Origin: Halorubrum alkaliphilum
GTDB taxonomy: Archaea > Halobacteriota > Halobacteria > Halobacteriales > Haloferacaceae
Length of the DNA: 60,218 bases
Assembly (NCBI RefSeq): GCF_017873815.1
Contig: NZ_JAGGKQ010000018.1
Location: 1 to 60,218 of the forward strand
Reading direction: 5' to 3'
Position 1 is the first letter of the stretch, and each line of letters begins with the position of its first letter. Shown here one piece after another: positions 1 through 7,966 of this stretch. The position numbers and the translations under genes are program-made. Under the pieces are notes generated by a model. That model had not been told where the DNA came from. It worked only from the letters and a program-made list of their open reading frames with translations, and searched no databases.

Positions 1-45
1 CCATACGAAGAGCTTCGTCGAGTCGTCAGCAACAATGAGATTATC

Positions 46-2013
46 TCACGGGCTCACGCTGTGCCGGCTGTCGAGACCTCGGGGTAAACACGTACCCATC
101 GTGTAGTCGTCGACGTGTTTGGAGACACGGTTGTCGATGACGAGGCGGGCGGGATCGACGTCGCCTGCACGCAGTCGAGCAAGGGCACGTTGAAGGCGAT
201 CACAGACGGCTTGTGGTGAGCGTGTCTCAGCGAAGACCGCGAGGGCGTCGGCTTGTAGGTCCTCGACCCATGGGGGAGTTGAGCGCTGTCGCCCCTCGAT
301 GCCGCGGGTTTTGATCGCGTCGCCGAGCTCGCCTTCGGCCTCGGGGACATCTTCGCTGCGGCGTTTGCCGAAATACCTGGTGAGTGCGCCGGACTCGCTG
401 TTACGCATCGGGCAGAACGCAATCCAGTCGAACGCGCATTCGTACTCCAGTTCGATCCCGGTGGCTTCGGTGATTTCGGCGGCGACCGTCTGTAGGTCAC
501 GTTGGTCGCGGCCCGCAGCGGGTGTCACCCAGATCGAGTCGACGATGCCGTGGACGACTCGCCATCCGGCGTCTTCGAGTGCGGTCTTGGCGTCCAAGAG
601 GAGTTCGCGGGCGAACGCGTTGATCGCTTCGTGACACTCGATCCGACCGAACTTCGCGTTCGAGAAGCCTTGGTACCCGAAGCAGGAGACGAGAATCCAC
701 TTGATCGCTGACGACGCCGCTTCCAGCTGCTCGCGTTCTGCGCCGGCGGCGGCTGAGATCTGCTGTTTGATGTCGCTTCGCGCGTCGATCAGCGGGCCGA
801 GTACGTCTGGAAGGTACCCGTCACGATCGCAAATGGAGTACCCGAGGTCGGGGACATCGTTGCTGTCACAGCACCCGCAGCGGACGGTTTCCGGTGAGAT
901 GTTTCGTGTGCGGATGATGTTGGGGTACAGTGAGGCGAAGTCGAGTTCGTGAACGGTCTCGTGAATACCGACGTCGGGGGCGAACGTGGTGCCGCCGCGG
1001 TCGGCGTCGTCTAACGTCAACGCCGTTTTGAACAGTTCGGGTCGCCACGCTCGCCACGGGGTTAGGACGTCCCGACGTCGGGCTTCTCGGATCTGTATGG
1101 CGGTCAGGACCCGACCGATCGACGCCCACCCAAGCTCTTCTAACGGTAATCCGGCGCGTTCAACGAGATCGAGACAGCCTGCGAGGCCGGTTTCGTGGTA
1201 GAAAAACGAGTTGGATTCGTCGATGATGACGCGGCCGGGAACCGTGTACCGCGCCGGTGAGTGACCGACAGTCCCGTAGGAGGTGTATGTCGATTCGCTG
1301 GCGAGTTGGGTGTACCCGGGTTGCCGACCGAGTTCGAGGTTGATGCCGTATGTGTCGGCGGCCTCGAACAGGAGCGGGACGAGGTCAGCGCTCGACATGA
1401 CCAGCACGTCGGGGTCGCGCTCGTTGAGCGTCTCGTGGACGCCTGTAACTACTTCACGTGGTGTTGTTCCGACGCGATCACCGTCAACGGTGAGTTGCGG
1501 GAGGGATTCAATGCCGGATTCGTGGCTGGGAAAGGTAAAGTGGAGCGTTTGAACGTCACGGACTGTTCGGTCGGGGGCGGCTGGTGTTCCTGTTTCGAGG
1601 CAAAACCGTAGTTGTCGCGTGAGATCGACGTTGTAGCACGTGTACGTGTCCGGTTGGTCGAACTGTCGAACACGCTTTGTGATTGTTCGGAGAGCGTCGA
1701 TCGATGTCGCATCAACGCGGAGGAGTGGCCGGGGGTCCGTCCGGAACGTCTGGCGGTGGGACTCCACGTCGAGGGCTGCGACCGCTTGTTGACCGTCAAG
1801 GAACGATCGGAGCTGCGCAAGTGCGTTGGAGAGCTCGGTGCGTGGCGGTGGGGTCGGGTCGGACCCACCGCTCCGTCCGTAGAGATCGCTTGGAGCATCA
1901 CCAACAAACAGGGTCGGTTGGTACTGTTCAATGACTTGGCGGGTGACGCCGTCTGTGGTGAGTGTCCATGCGGCGACGCGGGCGTCATCGAGGTAGTCCA
2001 GCGTGAGGGTCAC
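46..2013 (-). CDS. polB2: PolB2-type B-family DNA polymerase homologue, interrupted near its C-terminus
   Basis: B-family polymerase fold: motif A reads DFASLYPNII and motif B reads KWILVSCFGYQGF followed by GRIECHEAI. Motif C reads HGIVDS where active polymerases have YGDTDS, so one of the two metal-binding aspartates is missing. I also see no clear DxE exonuclease I motif. Archaeal PolB2 proteins are known to have degenerate catalytic sites, so this is probably a non-canonical or structural paralogue. A cysteine-rich stretch (CGCC) follows motif A. The start is GTG, three bases after the stop of the upstream gene in the same operon. The frame stops at TGA (46-48) after SVSP, yet the next 15 codons to the window edge stay open and read DNLIVADDSTK, which resembles the usual continuation SPG..I.YVVVDD. 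The stop therefore probably interrupts a longer gene. Confidence 0.85.
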   Translation of the reverse strand: MTLTLDYLDDARVAAWTLTTDGVTRQVIEQYQPTLFVGDAPSDLYGRSGGSDPTPPPRTELSNALAQLRSFLDGQQAVAALDVESHRQTFRTDPRPLLRVDATSIDALRTITKRVRQFDQPDTYTCYNVDLTRQLRFCLETGTPAAPDRTVRDVQTLHFTFPSHESGIESLPQLTVDGDRVGTTPREVVTGVHETLNERDPDVLVMSSADLVPLLFEAADTYGINLELGRQPGYTQLASESTYTSYGTVGHSPARYTVPGRVIIDESNSFFYHETGLAGCLDLVERAGLPLEELGWASIGRVLTAIQIREARRRDVLTPWRAWRPELFKTALTLDDADRGGTTFAPDVGIHETVHELDFASLYPNIIRTRNISPETVRCGCCDSNDVPDLGYSICDRDGYLPDVLGPLIDARSDIKQQISAAAGAEREQLEAASSAIKWILVSCFGYQGFSNAKFGRIECHEAINAFARELLLDAKTALEDAGWRVVHGIVDSIWVTPAAGRDQRDLQTVAAEITEATGIELEYECAFDWIAFCPMRNSESGALTRYFGKRRSEDVPEAEGELGDAIKTRGIEGRQRSTPPWVEDLQADALAVFAETRSPQAVCDRLQRALARLRAGDVDPARLVIDNRVSKHVDDYTMGTCLPRGLDSRHSVSP

Positions 2014-2016
2014 GGA

Positions 2017-2274
2017 TTACTCGTCGGTGAGTGCGTCGACTTGGGCTTCCAGTTCGGTGATCCGTCGATCCTGTTCGAGCGCGATCGCCATCCAGACCGG
2101 CGCTAACGGATTGGAGTGGTTGAGGTTCCCAGCGGCGTCAGCGTGGTCCCGAGCGTACACGAACAGGTGATCGAAAATGAACTGGTCGTCTCGCCGCAGC
2201 GTCCGGCGGTACTCGCTCCACTCGTTTTCAATCGATCCGAGTTGGTCTCGGTAGGTCGGGTTCGTCCGTCCCAT
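2017..2274 (-). CDS. Small conserved haloarchaeal protein of the PolB2 operon
   Basis: An 85-residue acidic protein beginning MGRTNPTYRD and ending in a short heptad-like helix (RITELEAQVDAL). I recognise it as a small haloarchaeal protein commonly found next to PolB2; no biochemical function is known to me. The ATG at 2274 overlaps the stop of the upstream RecA-like gene (TGATG), and its own stop lies three bases before the polymerase start, so the three genes form one translationally coupled operon. The role is inferred from context only: an accessory subunit or regulator of the RecA-like/PolB2 pair. Confidence 0.75.
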   Translation of the reverse strand: MGRTNPTYRDQLGSIENEWSEYRRTLRRDDQFIFDHLFVYARDHADAAGNLNHSNPLAPVWMAIALEQDRRITELEAQVDALTDE

Positions 2275-2969
2275 CACTGCGTCCCCACAGGGCTTGCGGC
2301 GCGTTCAAGCGTTGACGCCTCGTGCATCCGGGCGCGGTGTTCGAGCACGTCCTGCCAGTACGCGAGTGTCGTCTGTATCCACCCGTCACTTGTGTGGTAC
2401 ACCAACGTCTCCGTGTCACCTGTTCTGTCCTTGAAGGAGGGGCCGAACGGTGTCACTCGGCAGTGGAGGTGTGTCGTTGCGGCGCGACGGAGCGGCCGTG
2501 AGAACTCGTCATCACGGCACCGTGTCACGATAACTGGAATGTCGTGTACGCGGGCGATCCGTGCAATCGACGCGATCGCCCTGATGAACAGTTGTTCGGC
2601 ACGGTCGTCGGTGATGTCGGAAGTGCGGTACGTGCTATCGACCCCGGTCGCAACGACGAGCGACGGGGACACCTCCGTGTTGAGTCGGCCAGCGAGTCGG
2701 TCAAGTAGTGACGTGTGTTGGTGTGCGGTGAAGCCGCGGGCGACGTCGATCCGGGTGAGCACGCGGTCGGCTGGCGCGAGTTCGCGTAGCCGGGTCGTGT
2801 TCGCGCTGTTCGCGCCATCAACCCAGTAGGCAGGGCCGTCCCGGGTGAGGACGTGATCGAGGAGGAGTGCTTGGACGGGTGTCACGCCGAGATCAGCGTC
2901 AACATCGACGAGTGTGATGCCTGGCGTGAGTTCGGGGAGTTGGACCGTCGGTTGGTGTGTCGTTCGCAT
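2274..2969 (-). CDS. RecA/RadA-superfamily protein without a Walker A motif, first gene of the PolB2 operon
   Basis: About 231 residues with a RecA-fold pattern: a hydrophobic strand at the Walker B position (SLVVATGVDSTY), a RadA-like segment (RVLTRIDVARGFTAHQHTSL), and later strands (DIPVIVTRC). Where RadA has GxxxxGKT this protein reads DLGVTPVQALLLDHVL, so ATP binding is doubtful. Together with a catalytically degenerate polymerase it recalls bacterial mutasome cassettes in which a RecA-like protein (ImuA) accompanies an odd polymerase; that comparison is my inference. The ATG at 2969 was preferred over an in-frame GTG at 2975 because a TATA-like box lies about 25 bases upstream, which fits leaderless initiation at the ATG. 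Confidence 0.7.
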   Translation of the reverse strand: MRTTHQPTVQLPELTPGITLVDVDADLGVTPVQALLLDHVLTRDGPAYWVDGANSANTTRLRELAPADRVLTRIDVARGFTAHQHTSLLDRLAGRLNTEVSPSLVVATGVDSTYRTSDITDDRAEQLFIRAIASIARIARVHDIPVIVTRCRDDEFSRPLRRAATTHLHCRVTPFGPSFKDRTGDTETLVYHTSDGWIQTTLAYWQDVLEHRARMHEASTLERAASPVGTQ

Positions 2970-2988
2970 ACTCACGACGATGGACAGA

Positions 2989-2998
2989 TACGTAAAAG
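2989..2998 (-). promoter_or_regulatory. TATA-like box of the RecA-like/PolB2 operon
   Basis: On the minus strand the sequence reads TTTTACGTAT, centred about 25 bases upstream of the ATG at 2969. This is the usual archaeal distance from TATA box to transcription start and implies a leaderless transcript. Confidence 0.5.
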
Positions 2999-3068
2999 GG
3001 GTGAGCCACGCGCGGGCAGTGAAACTGGAAGTGGTATGCGTCCCGGATCTCAGTAGTGTCTCGATTCG

Positions 3069-3460
3069 TTACGATAGCCAGGAGAGGCCAGCGTTGAGAT
3101 CGTTGAGGAACGATGGCTGGATCTGTACTGTGGGTGGACGCGCGAGTTGGTCGCCGTTCCGGTCAAGGATTGTTTCGCGGAGAAACGGGTGCGCTGGATC
3201 GAATGAGGAGCTTGTCTGGATGCGGTAGTCGCTGGCGATAGTGGATAGTGCGGCGTCAAATGCGCGGTGGTGTAGCGAGTTCAATACGAGAACGCTCTCC
3301 GGATGTTCGGCGAGCTCAGGGCGTTGGCTCCGCGGGAGAATATGTGCGAGATTGAGTAGCTCATCTTCTCGAATGCCAGTCAGGGTACACGCGTGATCGT
3401 AGTAGTCGAGTGTCTCTGTGCGGAAAGCGTCGCTGACAGTGACTTCCGCTGGTTCATGTT
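3069..3460 (-). pseudogene. C-terminal fragment of an HNH endonuclease
   Basis: The frame encodes the C-terminal half of a haloarchaeal HNH-type restriction endonuclease: ACTLTG, then LLNLAHILPRS, then NSLHHRAFDAAL (the HNH core), then FDPAHPFLRETI. No ATG or GTG start exists upstream in frame; the open frame runs on into the antisense strand of the ADP-ribosylglycohydrolase gene at 3489. The TTG at 3284 would give only 71 residues and would cut the HNH core. It is therefore a 5'-truncated relic, lying antiparallel and head to head with the next gene. Intact family members carry an extra N-terminal region that is absent here. Confidence 0.75.
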
Positions 3461-3488
3461 TTTCTTGCTGCTTGTTCTTGCGTAGCGT

Positions 3489-4398
3489 ATGGATTCGGAT
3501 CGTGCGCGTGGGGTGTTGCTTGGATTGGCATGCGGGGATGCGCTTGGCCGGCCGGTTGAGTTCAAGTCTGCGTCAGCGATCACTGCTGAACACGGCCGGC
3601 TTGATGAGATGGTCGGGCACGGGACGTGGAATCAGCCGGCAGGGACGGTTACGGACGACACTGACCAAGCGCGATGTATTGCTCAGAGCCTCATCGAACG
3701 GCGTGGGTTCGACCCGGTAGACATCGCGGACCGGTTCGTCGCGTGGTACGATAGCGAGCCGTTCGACATCGGACGGATGACGGCGAAAGCGATCAATCGC
3801 CTCAAACACGGCGACGCGTGGGACGAAGCAGGCCGTCACGTGTGGGAGAACAGTCCAGAGGGGGAGAACGCAGGGAACGGGAGCGTGATGCGGTGCGCGC
3901 CGCTCGCTATCCCGTACGCGAACGATGCCGACCGGCTTATCGAAACAAGTCAGCAGTCCTCGGAGATCACGCACGCAGACCCGCGGTGTACGTACGGGTG
4001 CGCGGTCCTGAACCTCACAATCGCAGGGATTCTGAACGGTACTGCTTCACCGTTACGAAACGCGCTCGATCGTGTCGATCCGGATGCACCCAACGAGCTC
4101 ATGGCAGCACTAGAACCGCTTGCCTGCGGTGAGACACCGGGCTCACTGGACACATCCGGGTTACGTCGTCCATTCGCTGCAAACAGCACTCCACGACGCG
4201 CTCTCTGCAGAGAGTGCCGAAGAAGCGATCGTGACGGCTGTGAACCGCGGCGGCGACACTGATACGATCGGAGCGATCGCGGGGGCAGCCGCCGGAGCGA
4301 GGTTCGGAGCGTCAGCGCTCCCTGGACAATGGATATTCGTCCTTGATGACTCGGACCGGCTCGCTGACATCGCAGATCAGCTCGTGACCATCGTGTGA
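3489..4398 (+). pseudogene. ADP-ribosylglycohydrolase family gene broken by one frameshift
   Basis: Strong family features: GVLLGLACGDALGRP near the N-terminus, TDDT (metal binding) at about residue 55, GNGSVMR in the middle, and NRGGDTDTIGAIAGA with GARFG near the C-terminus. The family removes ADP-ribose from proteins or small molecules. The first frame runs from 3489 to about 4160 and then reads nonsense to 4262. The correct C-terminal part (YVVHSLQTALHDAL onwards) is in the next frame and ends at 4398. Removing one T from the TT at 4161-4162 restores SGYVVHSLQTAL, exactly the expected family sequence. Either a recent single-base insertion or a sequencing error; nothing else in the gene looks decayed. 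Confidence 0.85.
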
Positions 4399-4642
4399 CA
4401 CAGAGGACACGCGTTCGGTACTGTACCGGCCGCTGGGATGGGGACCGCCAGTCCGACTTTCACTCGGGACACCCCTCCCCCGTTGTGGCGCGTTACATCC
4501 GCGCGCAAATCACTACCGACCGAGAGATCTCACAACGATTCGTGTGTAACTCAGTGACCGGAGTGAGGTCGTACGTCGCAGAACTACCTGTAGTAGTACA
4601 GAGGCGGATCTTCACGAAGCGCTAGATCTATTGGAAGAGACG

Positions 4643-4978
4643 ATGGAACTGGCCTCAGAGGATTACGAAGAACGAAACGTCGCAGGGCGACTTGCGGAGA
4701 CACACTGGAAGCTCGCCAAGACGATCAAACAAGAGAACGGTGTGACGGGCGAGTGTGGGGAGCATCTCGACAAGGCTGCTCAGTACTACTGTCAGACGTT
4801 GCCTCGCTACGACGGGAAACAAGGCCTAGCGAAGGTTAAGCGTCAGCAGGGCAAGCAGCATCCCGATGACGGAGACGAAGCGGCCGCCCGCGAATGTCTC
4901 GAAGAAATCGCTACTCTCGAAGGTGAATACGATGTGCACCTCCTCACTGATGCTGATAAACGCCGACTCGACGAGTGA
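4643..4978 (+). CDS. Hypothetical protein with helical, TPR-like character
   Basis: A charged, helix-rich protein of about 111 residues with the alternating small/aromatic pattern of tetratricopeptide-type repeats (VAGRLAETHWKLAKTIK, HLDKAAQYYCQTLPRYDG). An in-frame TTG lies at 4631, and the frame stays open upstream to a stop near 4555, reading EADLHEALDLLEE with the same helical pattern but without a usable start. The gene may therefore be the 3' part of a longer decayed one. No function is assigned. Confidence 0.5.
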   Translation: MELASEDYEERNVAGRLAETHWKLAKTIKQENGVTGECGEHLDKAAQYYCQTLPRYDGKQGLAKVKRQQGKQHPDDGDEAAARECLEEIATLEGEYDVHLLTDADKRRLDE

Positions 4979-5080
4979 CAGTAGCGCGCCACGCTTCAGG
5001 TTTGACGTGTCGAGTATGGTGCCTACTCTCTGACCAAGGACTGGTTGGAGTTTTAGCATTTGGAATTCGTACGCGGCAAT

Positions 5081-5428
5081 ATGTATTCCGACGAGGGGTA
5101 CCGGATTCGAGAAAACACGGGAGATCCATCGGCTCCGTCAGTCGATGCGGTTATTGATCTGGCATTGGAACGCGCCGCTGATCCGCGATCCACCGAACAT
5201 CCAGATGGTCATTTCGACCAGTATATCAGCGACGCTGTCGAGCAATTCGGGGAAGACGACGTAGTGAACTGTATCCGTTTCACCCTCGTCGACGGCTATA
5301 CTCATCGCATGGCGGGTACTGCTGCCTTCGGTGAGGATGACTATGCTTGGGGGATTGACGTTGGTGTCGCAGCGATCGCCTACCTACGAGATCTTCACGA
5401 ACAGCGAGAGTCGGGAAGTGATTCATGA
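5081..5428 (+). CDS. Hypothetical acidic protein
   Basis: About 115 residues from the ATG at 5081 (MYSDEGYRIREN); an in-frame TTG at 5060 would add seven residues. It is acidic with amphipathic helices (PSVDAVIDLALERAAD; DQYISDAVEQFG) and a WGIDVGVAAIAYLRDL segment near the end. I do not recognise the family. After the stop at 5426-5428 the same frame continues open for 36 codons (reading IHDHLNALRDPFVDVYVPV), so the stop may be recent or a second small coding remnant may lie just behind it. Confidence 0.45.
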   Translation: MYSDEGYRIRENTGDPSAPSVDAVIDLALERAADPRSTEHPDGHFDQYISDAVEQFGEDDVVNCIRFTLVDGYTHRMAGTAAFGEDDYAWGIDVGVAAIAYLRDLHEQRESGSDS

Positions 5429-5566
5429 CCTCATGCCATTCCACTCACCACAGCAGGGACGATCCACGACCACCTCAACGCACTACGCGACCCTTTCGTC
5501 GACGTATACGTACCCGTACAGAATCAATACCAGCAGGACTAAAACAGAAATAATTCAGCGCACCAT

Positions 5567-5576
5567 AGATATATAT
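5567..5576 (+). promoter_or_regulatory. TATA box of the HTH/TumE-like pair
   Basis: The sequence ATAGATATATATCG is a good archaeal TATA box about 45 bases before the ATG at 5616. It predicts a transcript starting near 5595 with a leader of about 20 bases. The interval 5429-5566 has no supported gene. Confidence 0.5.
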
Positions 5577-5615
5577 CGCTACAACCGGTAGACCACCGTA
5601 CGGAGCCTCTCACAC

Positions 5616-6191
5616 ATGGACCTCACAGACATCCCCGACGACGCATACGACGGCGGGGAGTCACCGCCTGCTCTCAACGAGCAGGAATCCCCCGACTCGC
5701 TCCTCAAGCGCGGGCCGATCCGAGAGCGACTTCTGGATATTGTCGTCGGGCTTCGCACGCCGACGAAGGTATCGACGATCGCTGAGCGCGCCGACTGTGA
5801 CACCGAAACAGCTCGGGATTACTTAGAGTGGTTCGACGAGATGGGGATGGTTCAGCGGCACGATGGCCGCCCAGTCCGGTACGAACGCAAGGACGCGTAC
5901 TTTCAGTGGCGACGCATCGACCGGATCCGCGAAGAACACTCCGAGCAGGAGATTGTCGACGCACTCGGTGATGCGCTCGAACAGATCGAGGACTACAGAA
6001 CACAGTTCGAGGCAGAACACCCGGACGAAGTCTCACTCGTCGACGCAACCCAAGAGCAAAATCTCTCCACCGAAGCAGCTTGGGAAGCGCTCTCCGAGTG
6101 GGAGACACTCGAACAGCGAGCCGCACTCCTCGACGCAGCACGCCGAAACAATCCAGTCACTGGTAGCAAGCCCGGTCCAGTCGATGCCTGA
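5616..6191 (+). CDS. Winged-helix transcription regulator, probable antitoxin (DUF7342-like)
   Basis: 191 residues. A winged helix-turn-helix occupies about residues 35-90: GPIRERLLDIVVGL, TKVSTIAERADCDTETARDYLEWFDEMGMV, then a wing with RPVRYERK. A charged, helical C-terminal half (EEHSEQEIVDALGDAL, LSTEAAWEALSEWE) could bind a partner protein. I believe this is the haloarchaeal DUF7342-type HTH family. The stop overlaps the start of the next gene, which looks like a TumE-type toxin, so this one is probably the DNA-binding antitoxin and autoregulator. Some members occur without a toxin, so the antitoxin role is inferred from the pairing. Confidence 0.75.
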   Translation: MDLTDIPDDAYDGGESPPALNEQESPDSLLKRGPIRERLLDIVVGLRTPTKVSTIAERADCDTETARDYLEWFDEMGMVQRHDGRPVRYERKDAYFQWRRIDRIREEHSEQEIVDALGDALEQIEDYRTQFEAEHPDEVSLVDATQEQNLSTEAAWEALSEWETLEQRAALLDAARRNNPVTGSKPGPVDA

Positions 6192-6621
6192 GGACACGGC
6201 TGACCCGCCCAGTCGCGGTCCCACCGATACAGAAATCCTCGACCGGATTGCTACACATCTTCTCCGTAGTGAACGGTTCGACGACATCCAGACACGACCG
6301 GAATACGCGCCGAACGCAGTCGTCGCTGACTATGATCTCGAATACTATCCAGGCGGGGTCACCCGCGCGTATCTACGGATCCGCTGGTTCGAGACCGACG
6401 ACTTCAGCATCCACTATTCTGAGCAGTATCAAACGAACAATTCGTGGGAGTGTCGATGGGATCGCCACCCCAACGATCACAACACCCGCGAGCATTTTCA
6501 CCCGCCCCCGGATGCATCAACACCAGGCGACGATGCTGAGTATCCACCCGAGTGGCGAGACGTGCTCGCCTCCGTACTCTCTCGTCTTGACGAACGGATC
6601 GAGGCATTCTGGGACGAGTAA
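6184..6621 (+). CDS. TumE-like (DUF6516) probable toxin
   Basis: 145 residues starting at ATG 6184, overlapping the upstream stop. The core is typical of the DUF6516/TumE family: a strand with YYPGGVTRAYLRIRWFETDDFSIHYSEQY, read here as two consecutive strands, then a WECRWDRHPN segment, then a histidine-containing HFHPPP. TumE proteins are toxins paired with a regulator, in an archaeal and cyanobacterial toxin-antitoxin type; the biochemical target is not settled to my knowledge. The coupling to an HTH gene and the position in an unstable accessory zone support a toxin-antitoxin role. Confidence 0.65.
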   Translation: MPEDTADPPSRGPTDTEILDRIATHLLRSERFDDIQTRPEYAPNAVVADYDLEYYPGGVTRAYLRIRWFETDDFSIHYSEQYQTNNSWECRWDRHPNDHNTREHFHPPPDASTPGDDAEYPPEWRDVLASVLSRLDERIEAFWDE

Positions 6622-6635
6622 AATCGACTCGTGAG

Positions 6636-6749
6636 TTACGAAAACTCCGGCCGCTCAGCATACCCGATCGGATCGCGTGACCCGGCATTCCGGAACGCCT
6701 CAAGCCGGAACGCACACGCATCGTACGTCCCGCACGCCGGTTCCTCGTC
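6636..6749 (-). pseudogene. Relic of the 3' end of queC (copy 1)
   Basis: The minus strand encodes DEEPACGTYDACAFRLEAF and continues to the stop exactly like the last 37 codons of the intact queC at 25026-25139. My hand alignment finds about 12 mismatches in 114 bases. One metal-binding cysteine is changed to tyrosine (GTYDAC for GTCDAC). Similarity ends abruptly upstream of the DEEPACG codons. The copy begins 14 bases after the end of the TumE-like gene and has no promoter or start codon. It is best explained as the displaced gene end left behind by an integration into queC. Confidence 0.85.
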
Positions 6750-6865
6750 CCAATCTCAATCGTCTGCTGAAACGTGCCAAAAGCGCCAGACTGCAATAGG
6801 ATATCTTTGGAAATGATCCGAGTGTGCGCGAGTAAATGGTCGACGAGTCGGCGTCGAGCCGAACG

Positions 6866-7117
6866 TCACCGATGCTCGTCGATCCACTCACACCACGTGT
6901 GAAAGTCGTCGGCTCCACACTGGTCAGCAATCGACTGCAGCGTTCCGGTCGGAATCTCGTCTTCTGACGCCATAGGAACAGTCACGATCCGGACTTCGTC
7001 CGTATCTGGTGATTCATACCGCATTTTCAGGTGACTACCGACACGACCCGCACGCTTGTACCCGAAGTCGTGGAGAACAGACGCAATCTCGCGCCCGGAG
7101 AAGTTCGTCCGGACCAT
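6866..7117 (-). CDS. hicA: HicA-type mRNA interferase toxin
   Basis: 83 residues with the HicA dsRBD-like fold: REIASVLHDFGYKRAGRVGSHLKMRY contains the conserved G-S-H-x-K/R around the catalytic histidine, followed by VTVPMASEDEIPTGTLQSI, the usual HicA second half (normally VPxHxxxxLxxGTLxxI). The usual histidine of the second half is absent (PMASEDEI). HicA cleaves mRNA when not bound by HicB. The gene follows hicB on the same strand; the hicB stop at 7118-7120 directly abuts this gene's start codon. Confidence 0.85.
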   Translation of the reverse strand: MVRTNFSGREIASVLHDFGYKRAGRVGSHLKMRYESPDTDEVRIVTVPMASEDEIPTGTLQSIADQCGADDFHTWCEWIDEHR

Positions 7118-7378
7118 TCACCGCATAAATTCGGGAAGCTCCTTGTCACCGGGCTCCGTATCTTCGATGTCCCACTCTTCGAGGTCCTCATCAGTGACGG
7201 GTTCGCCGCCGCCTTCGTGAAGTTCGATCGCTTCTGCAAGCATTCGGAGAGCTTCCGCTTTCGTCTCGCCGAAGGAGGCGACACCGGTCTCGATATCTCT
7301 CGCAGTGATCGAGCCGTCATCTTCGTGTATGAACTCGACGCCTTCCCCGTTGGATGCGTCGCGTGTCGCACTCGCCAT
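7118..7378 (-). CDS. hicB: HicB-type antitoxin
   Basis: 86 residues from the ATG at 7378 (MASATRD). It has the degenerate RNase H-like HicB core: VEFIHEDDGSITARDIETGVASFGETKAEALRMLAEAIELHEG is read as strands followed by the typical GET..EA...L.EA..L helix. An upstream in-frame start at 7477 would add a hydrophobic, non-haloarchaeal-looking extension and is rejected. Together with hicA and the ribbon-helix-helix gene it fills the interval between the two queC relics, so it looks like an addiction cassette of a small integrated element. Confidence 0.85.
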   Translation of the reverse strand: MASATRDASNGEGVEFIHEDDGSITARDIETGVASFGETKAEALRMLAEAIELHEGGGEPVTDEDLEEWDIEDTEPGDKELPEFMR

Positions 7379-7549
7379 ACTCTTTCTTCGTGGACCGCTC
7401 GAATAAGCGTTCTGTCGGATGCGACCAAAGAAGTACAAGAAATCGGTACTCACGTACAAACAGATATCACTCATCATCGCTTCTCTTGAATGCCTCCATT
7501 AGGGTGGGCTCCGTGATGGGACGTTCCCCAACCCCGCGTTGAAATGGTG

Positions 7550-7732
7550 TTACTCGGTCACCTCCGGATCGACCCGATCATGTCGTTCGTCGATCTCATC
7601 GAGCATATCGAGTGTTTTGCGAATCGAGGCCCGGACCGCGTCGCTTCGGTTGACAAACTTCCCATCATCACCAACGTGGGTATCGAGATCATCAAGCAAC
7701 TCCTGTGGAATCTCCACGCTTACTTTCGGCAT
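7550..7732 (-). CDS. Ribbon-helix-helix DNA-binding protein
   Basis: 60 residues: an N-terminal strand PKVSVEIPQELLDDLDTHV, then FVNRSDAVRASIRKTLDML, the classic MetJ/Arc/CopG arrangement with the R-S-x-A-V-R-x-x-I signature. Such small proteins are often antitoxins or regulators of mobile elements. No toxin partner is visible immediately downstream: the interval to the queC relic at 7853 is empty on this strand. Confidence 0.8.
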   Translation of the reverse strand: MPKVSVEIPQELLDDLDTHVGDDGKFVNRSDAVRASIRKTLDMLDEIDERHDRVDPEVTE

Positions 7733-7852
7733 ACCAATGTATTCTCACAGGAATATCATTAGCGTGTCGCCCACTCACACCAGACACACCACGGTCAGCA
7801 CCTCACACTAAAAAACCGATATGATTGTGCCCGTTGCGTCGTGGGCACTCCG

Positions 7853-7966
7853 TTAGGAGAATTCGGGGCGCTCAGCGTACTCGATCAGATCGCGTGATCC
7901 GGCGTTCCGGAACGCCTCAACCGGAGTACGGACGCACCGCACGTCCCACAGCCCGGAATCGTCAGT
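7853..7966 (-). pseudogene. Relic of the 3' end of queC (copy 2)
   Basis: The minus strand ends EAFRNAGSRDLIEYAERPEF plus serine and stop, as queC does. Upstream the CGTCGA part of the zinc site is in another frame, so this copy carries a frameshift and is more decayed than copy 1. Its right edge meets the end of herA: the herA stop at 7962 lies at the first bases of similarity. This marks the left border of the 17-kb stretch that ends at the intact queC. Confidence 0.8.

Noticed and set aside
299-1611. Several plus-strand frames opposite the polymerase gene
   Set aside because: They are antisense shadows of a gene with clear polymerase motifs.
4395-4625. 76-codon plus-strand frame after the hydrolase
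   Set aside because: No family, no haloarchaeal acidic composition and no coupling; it is probably a chance frame.
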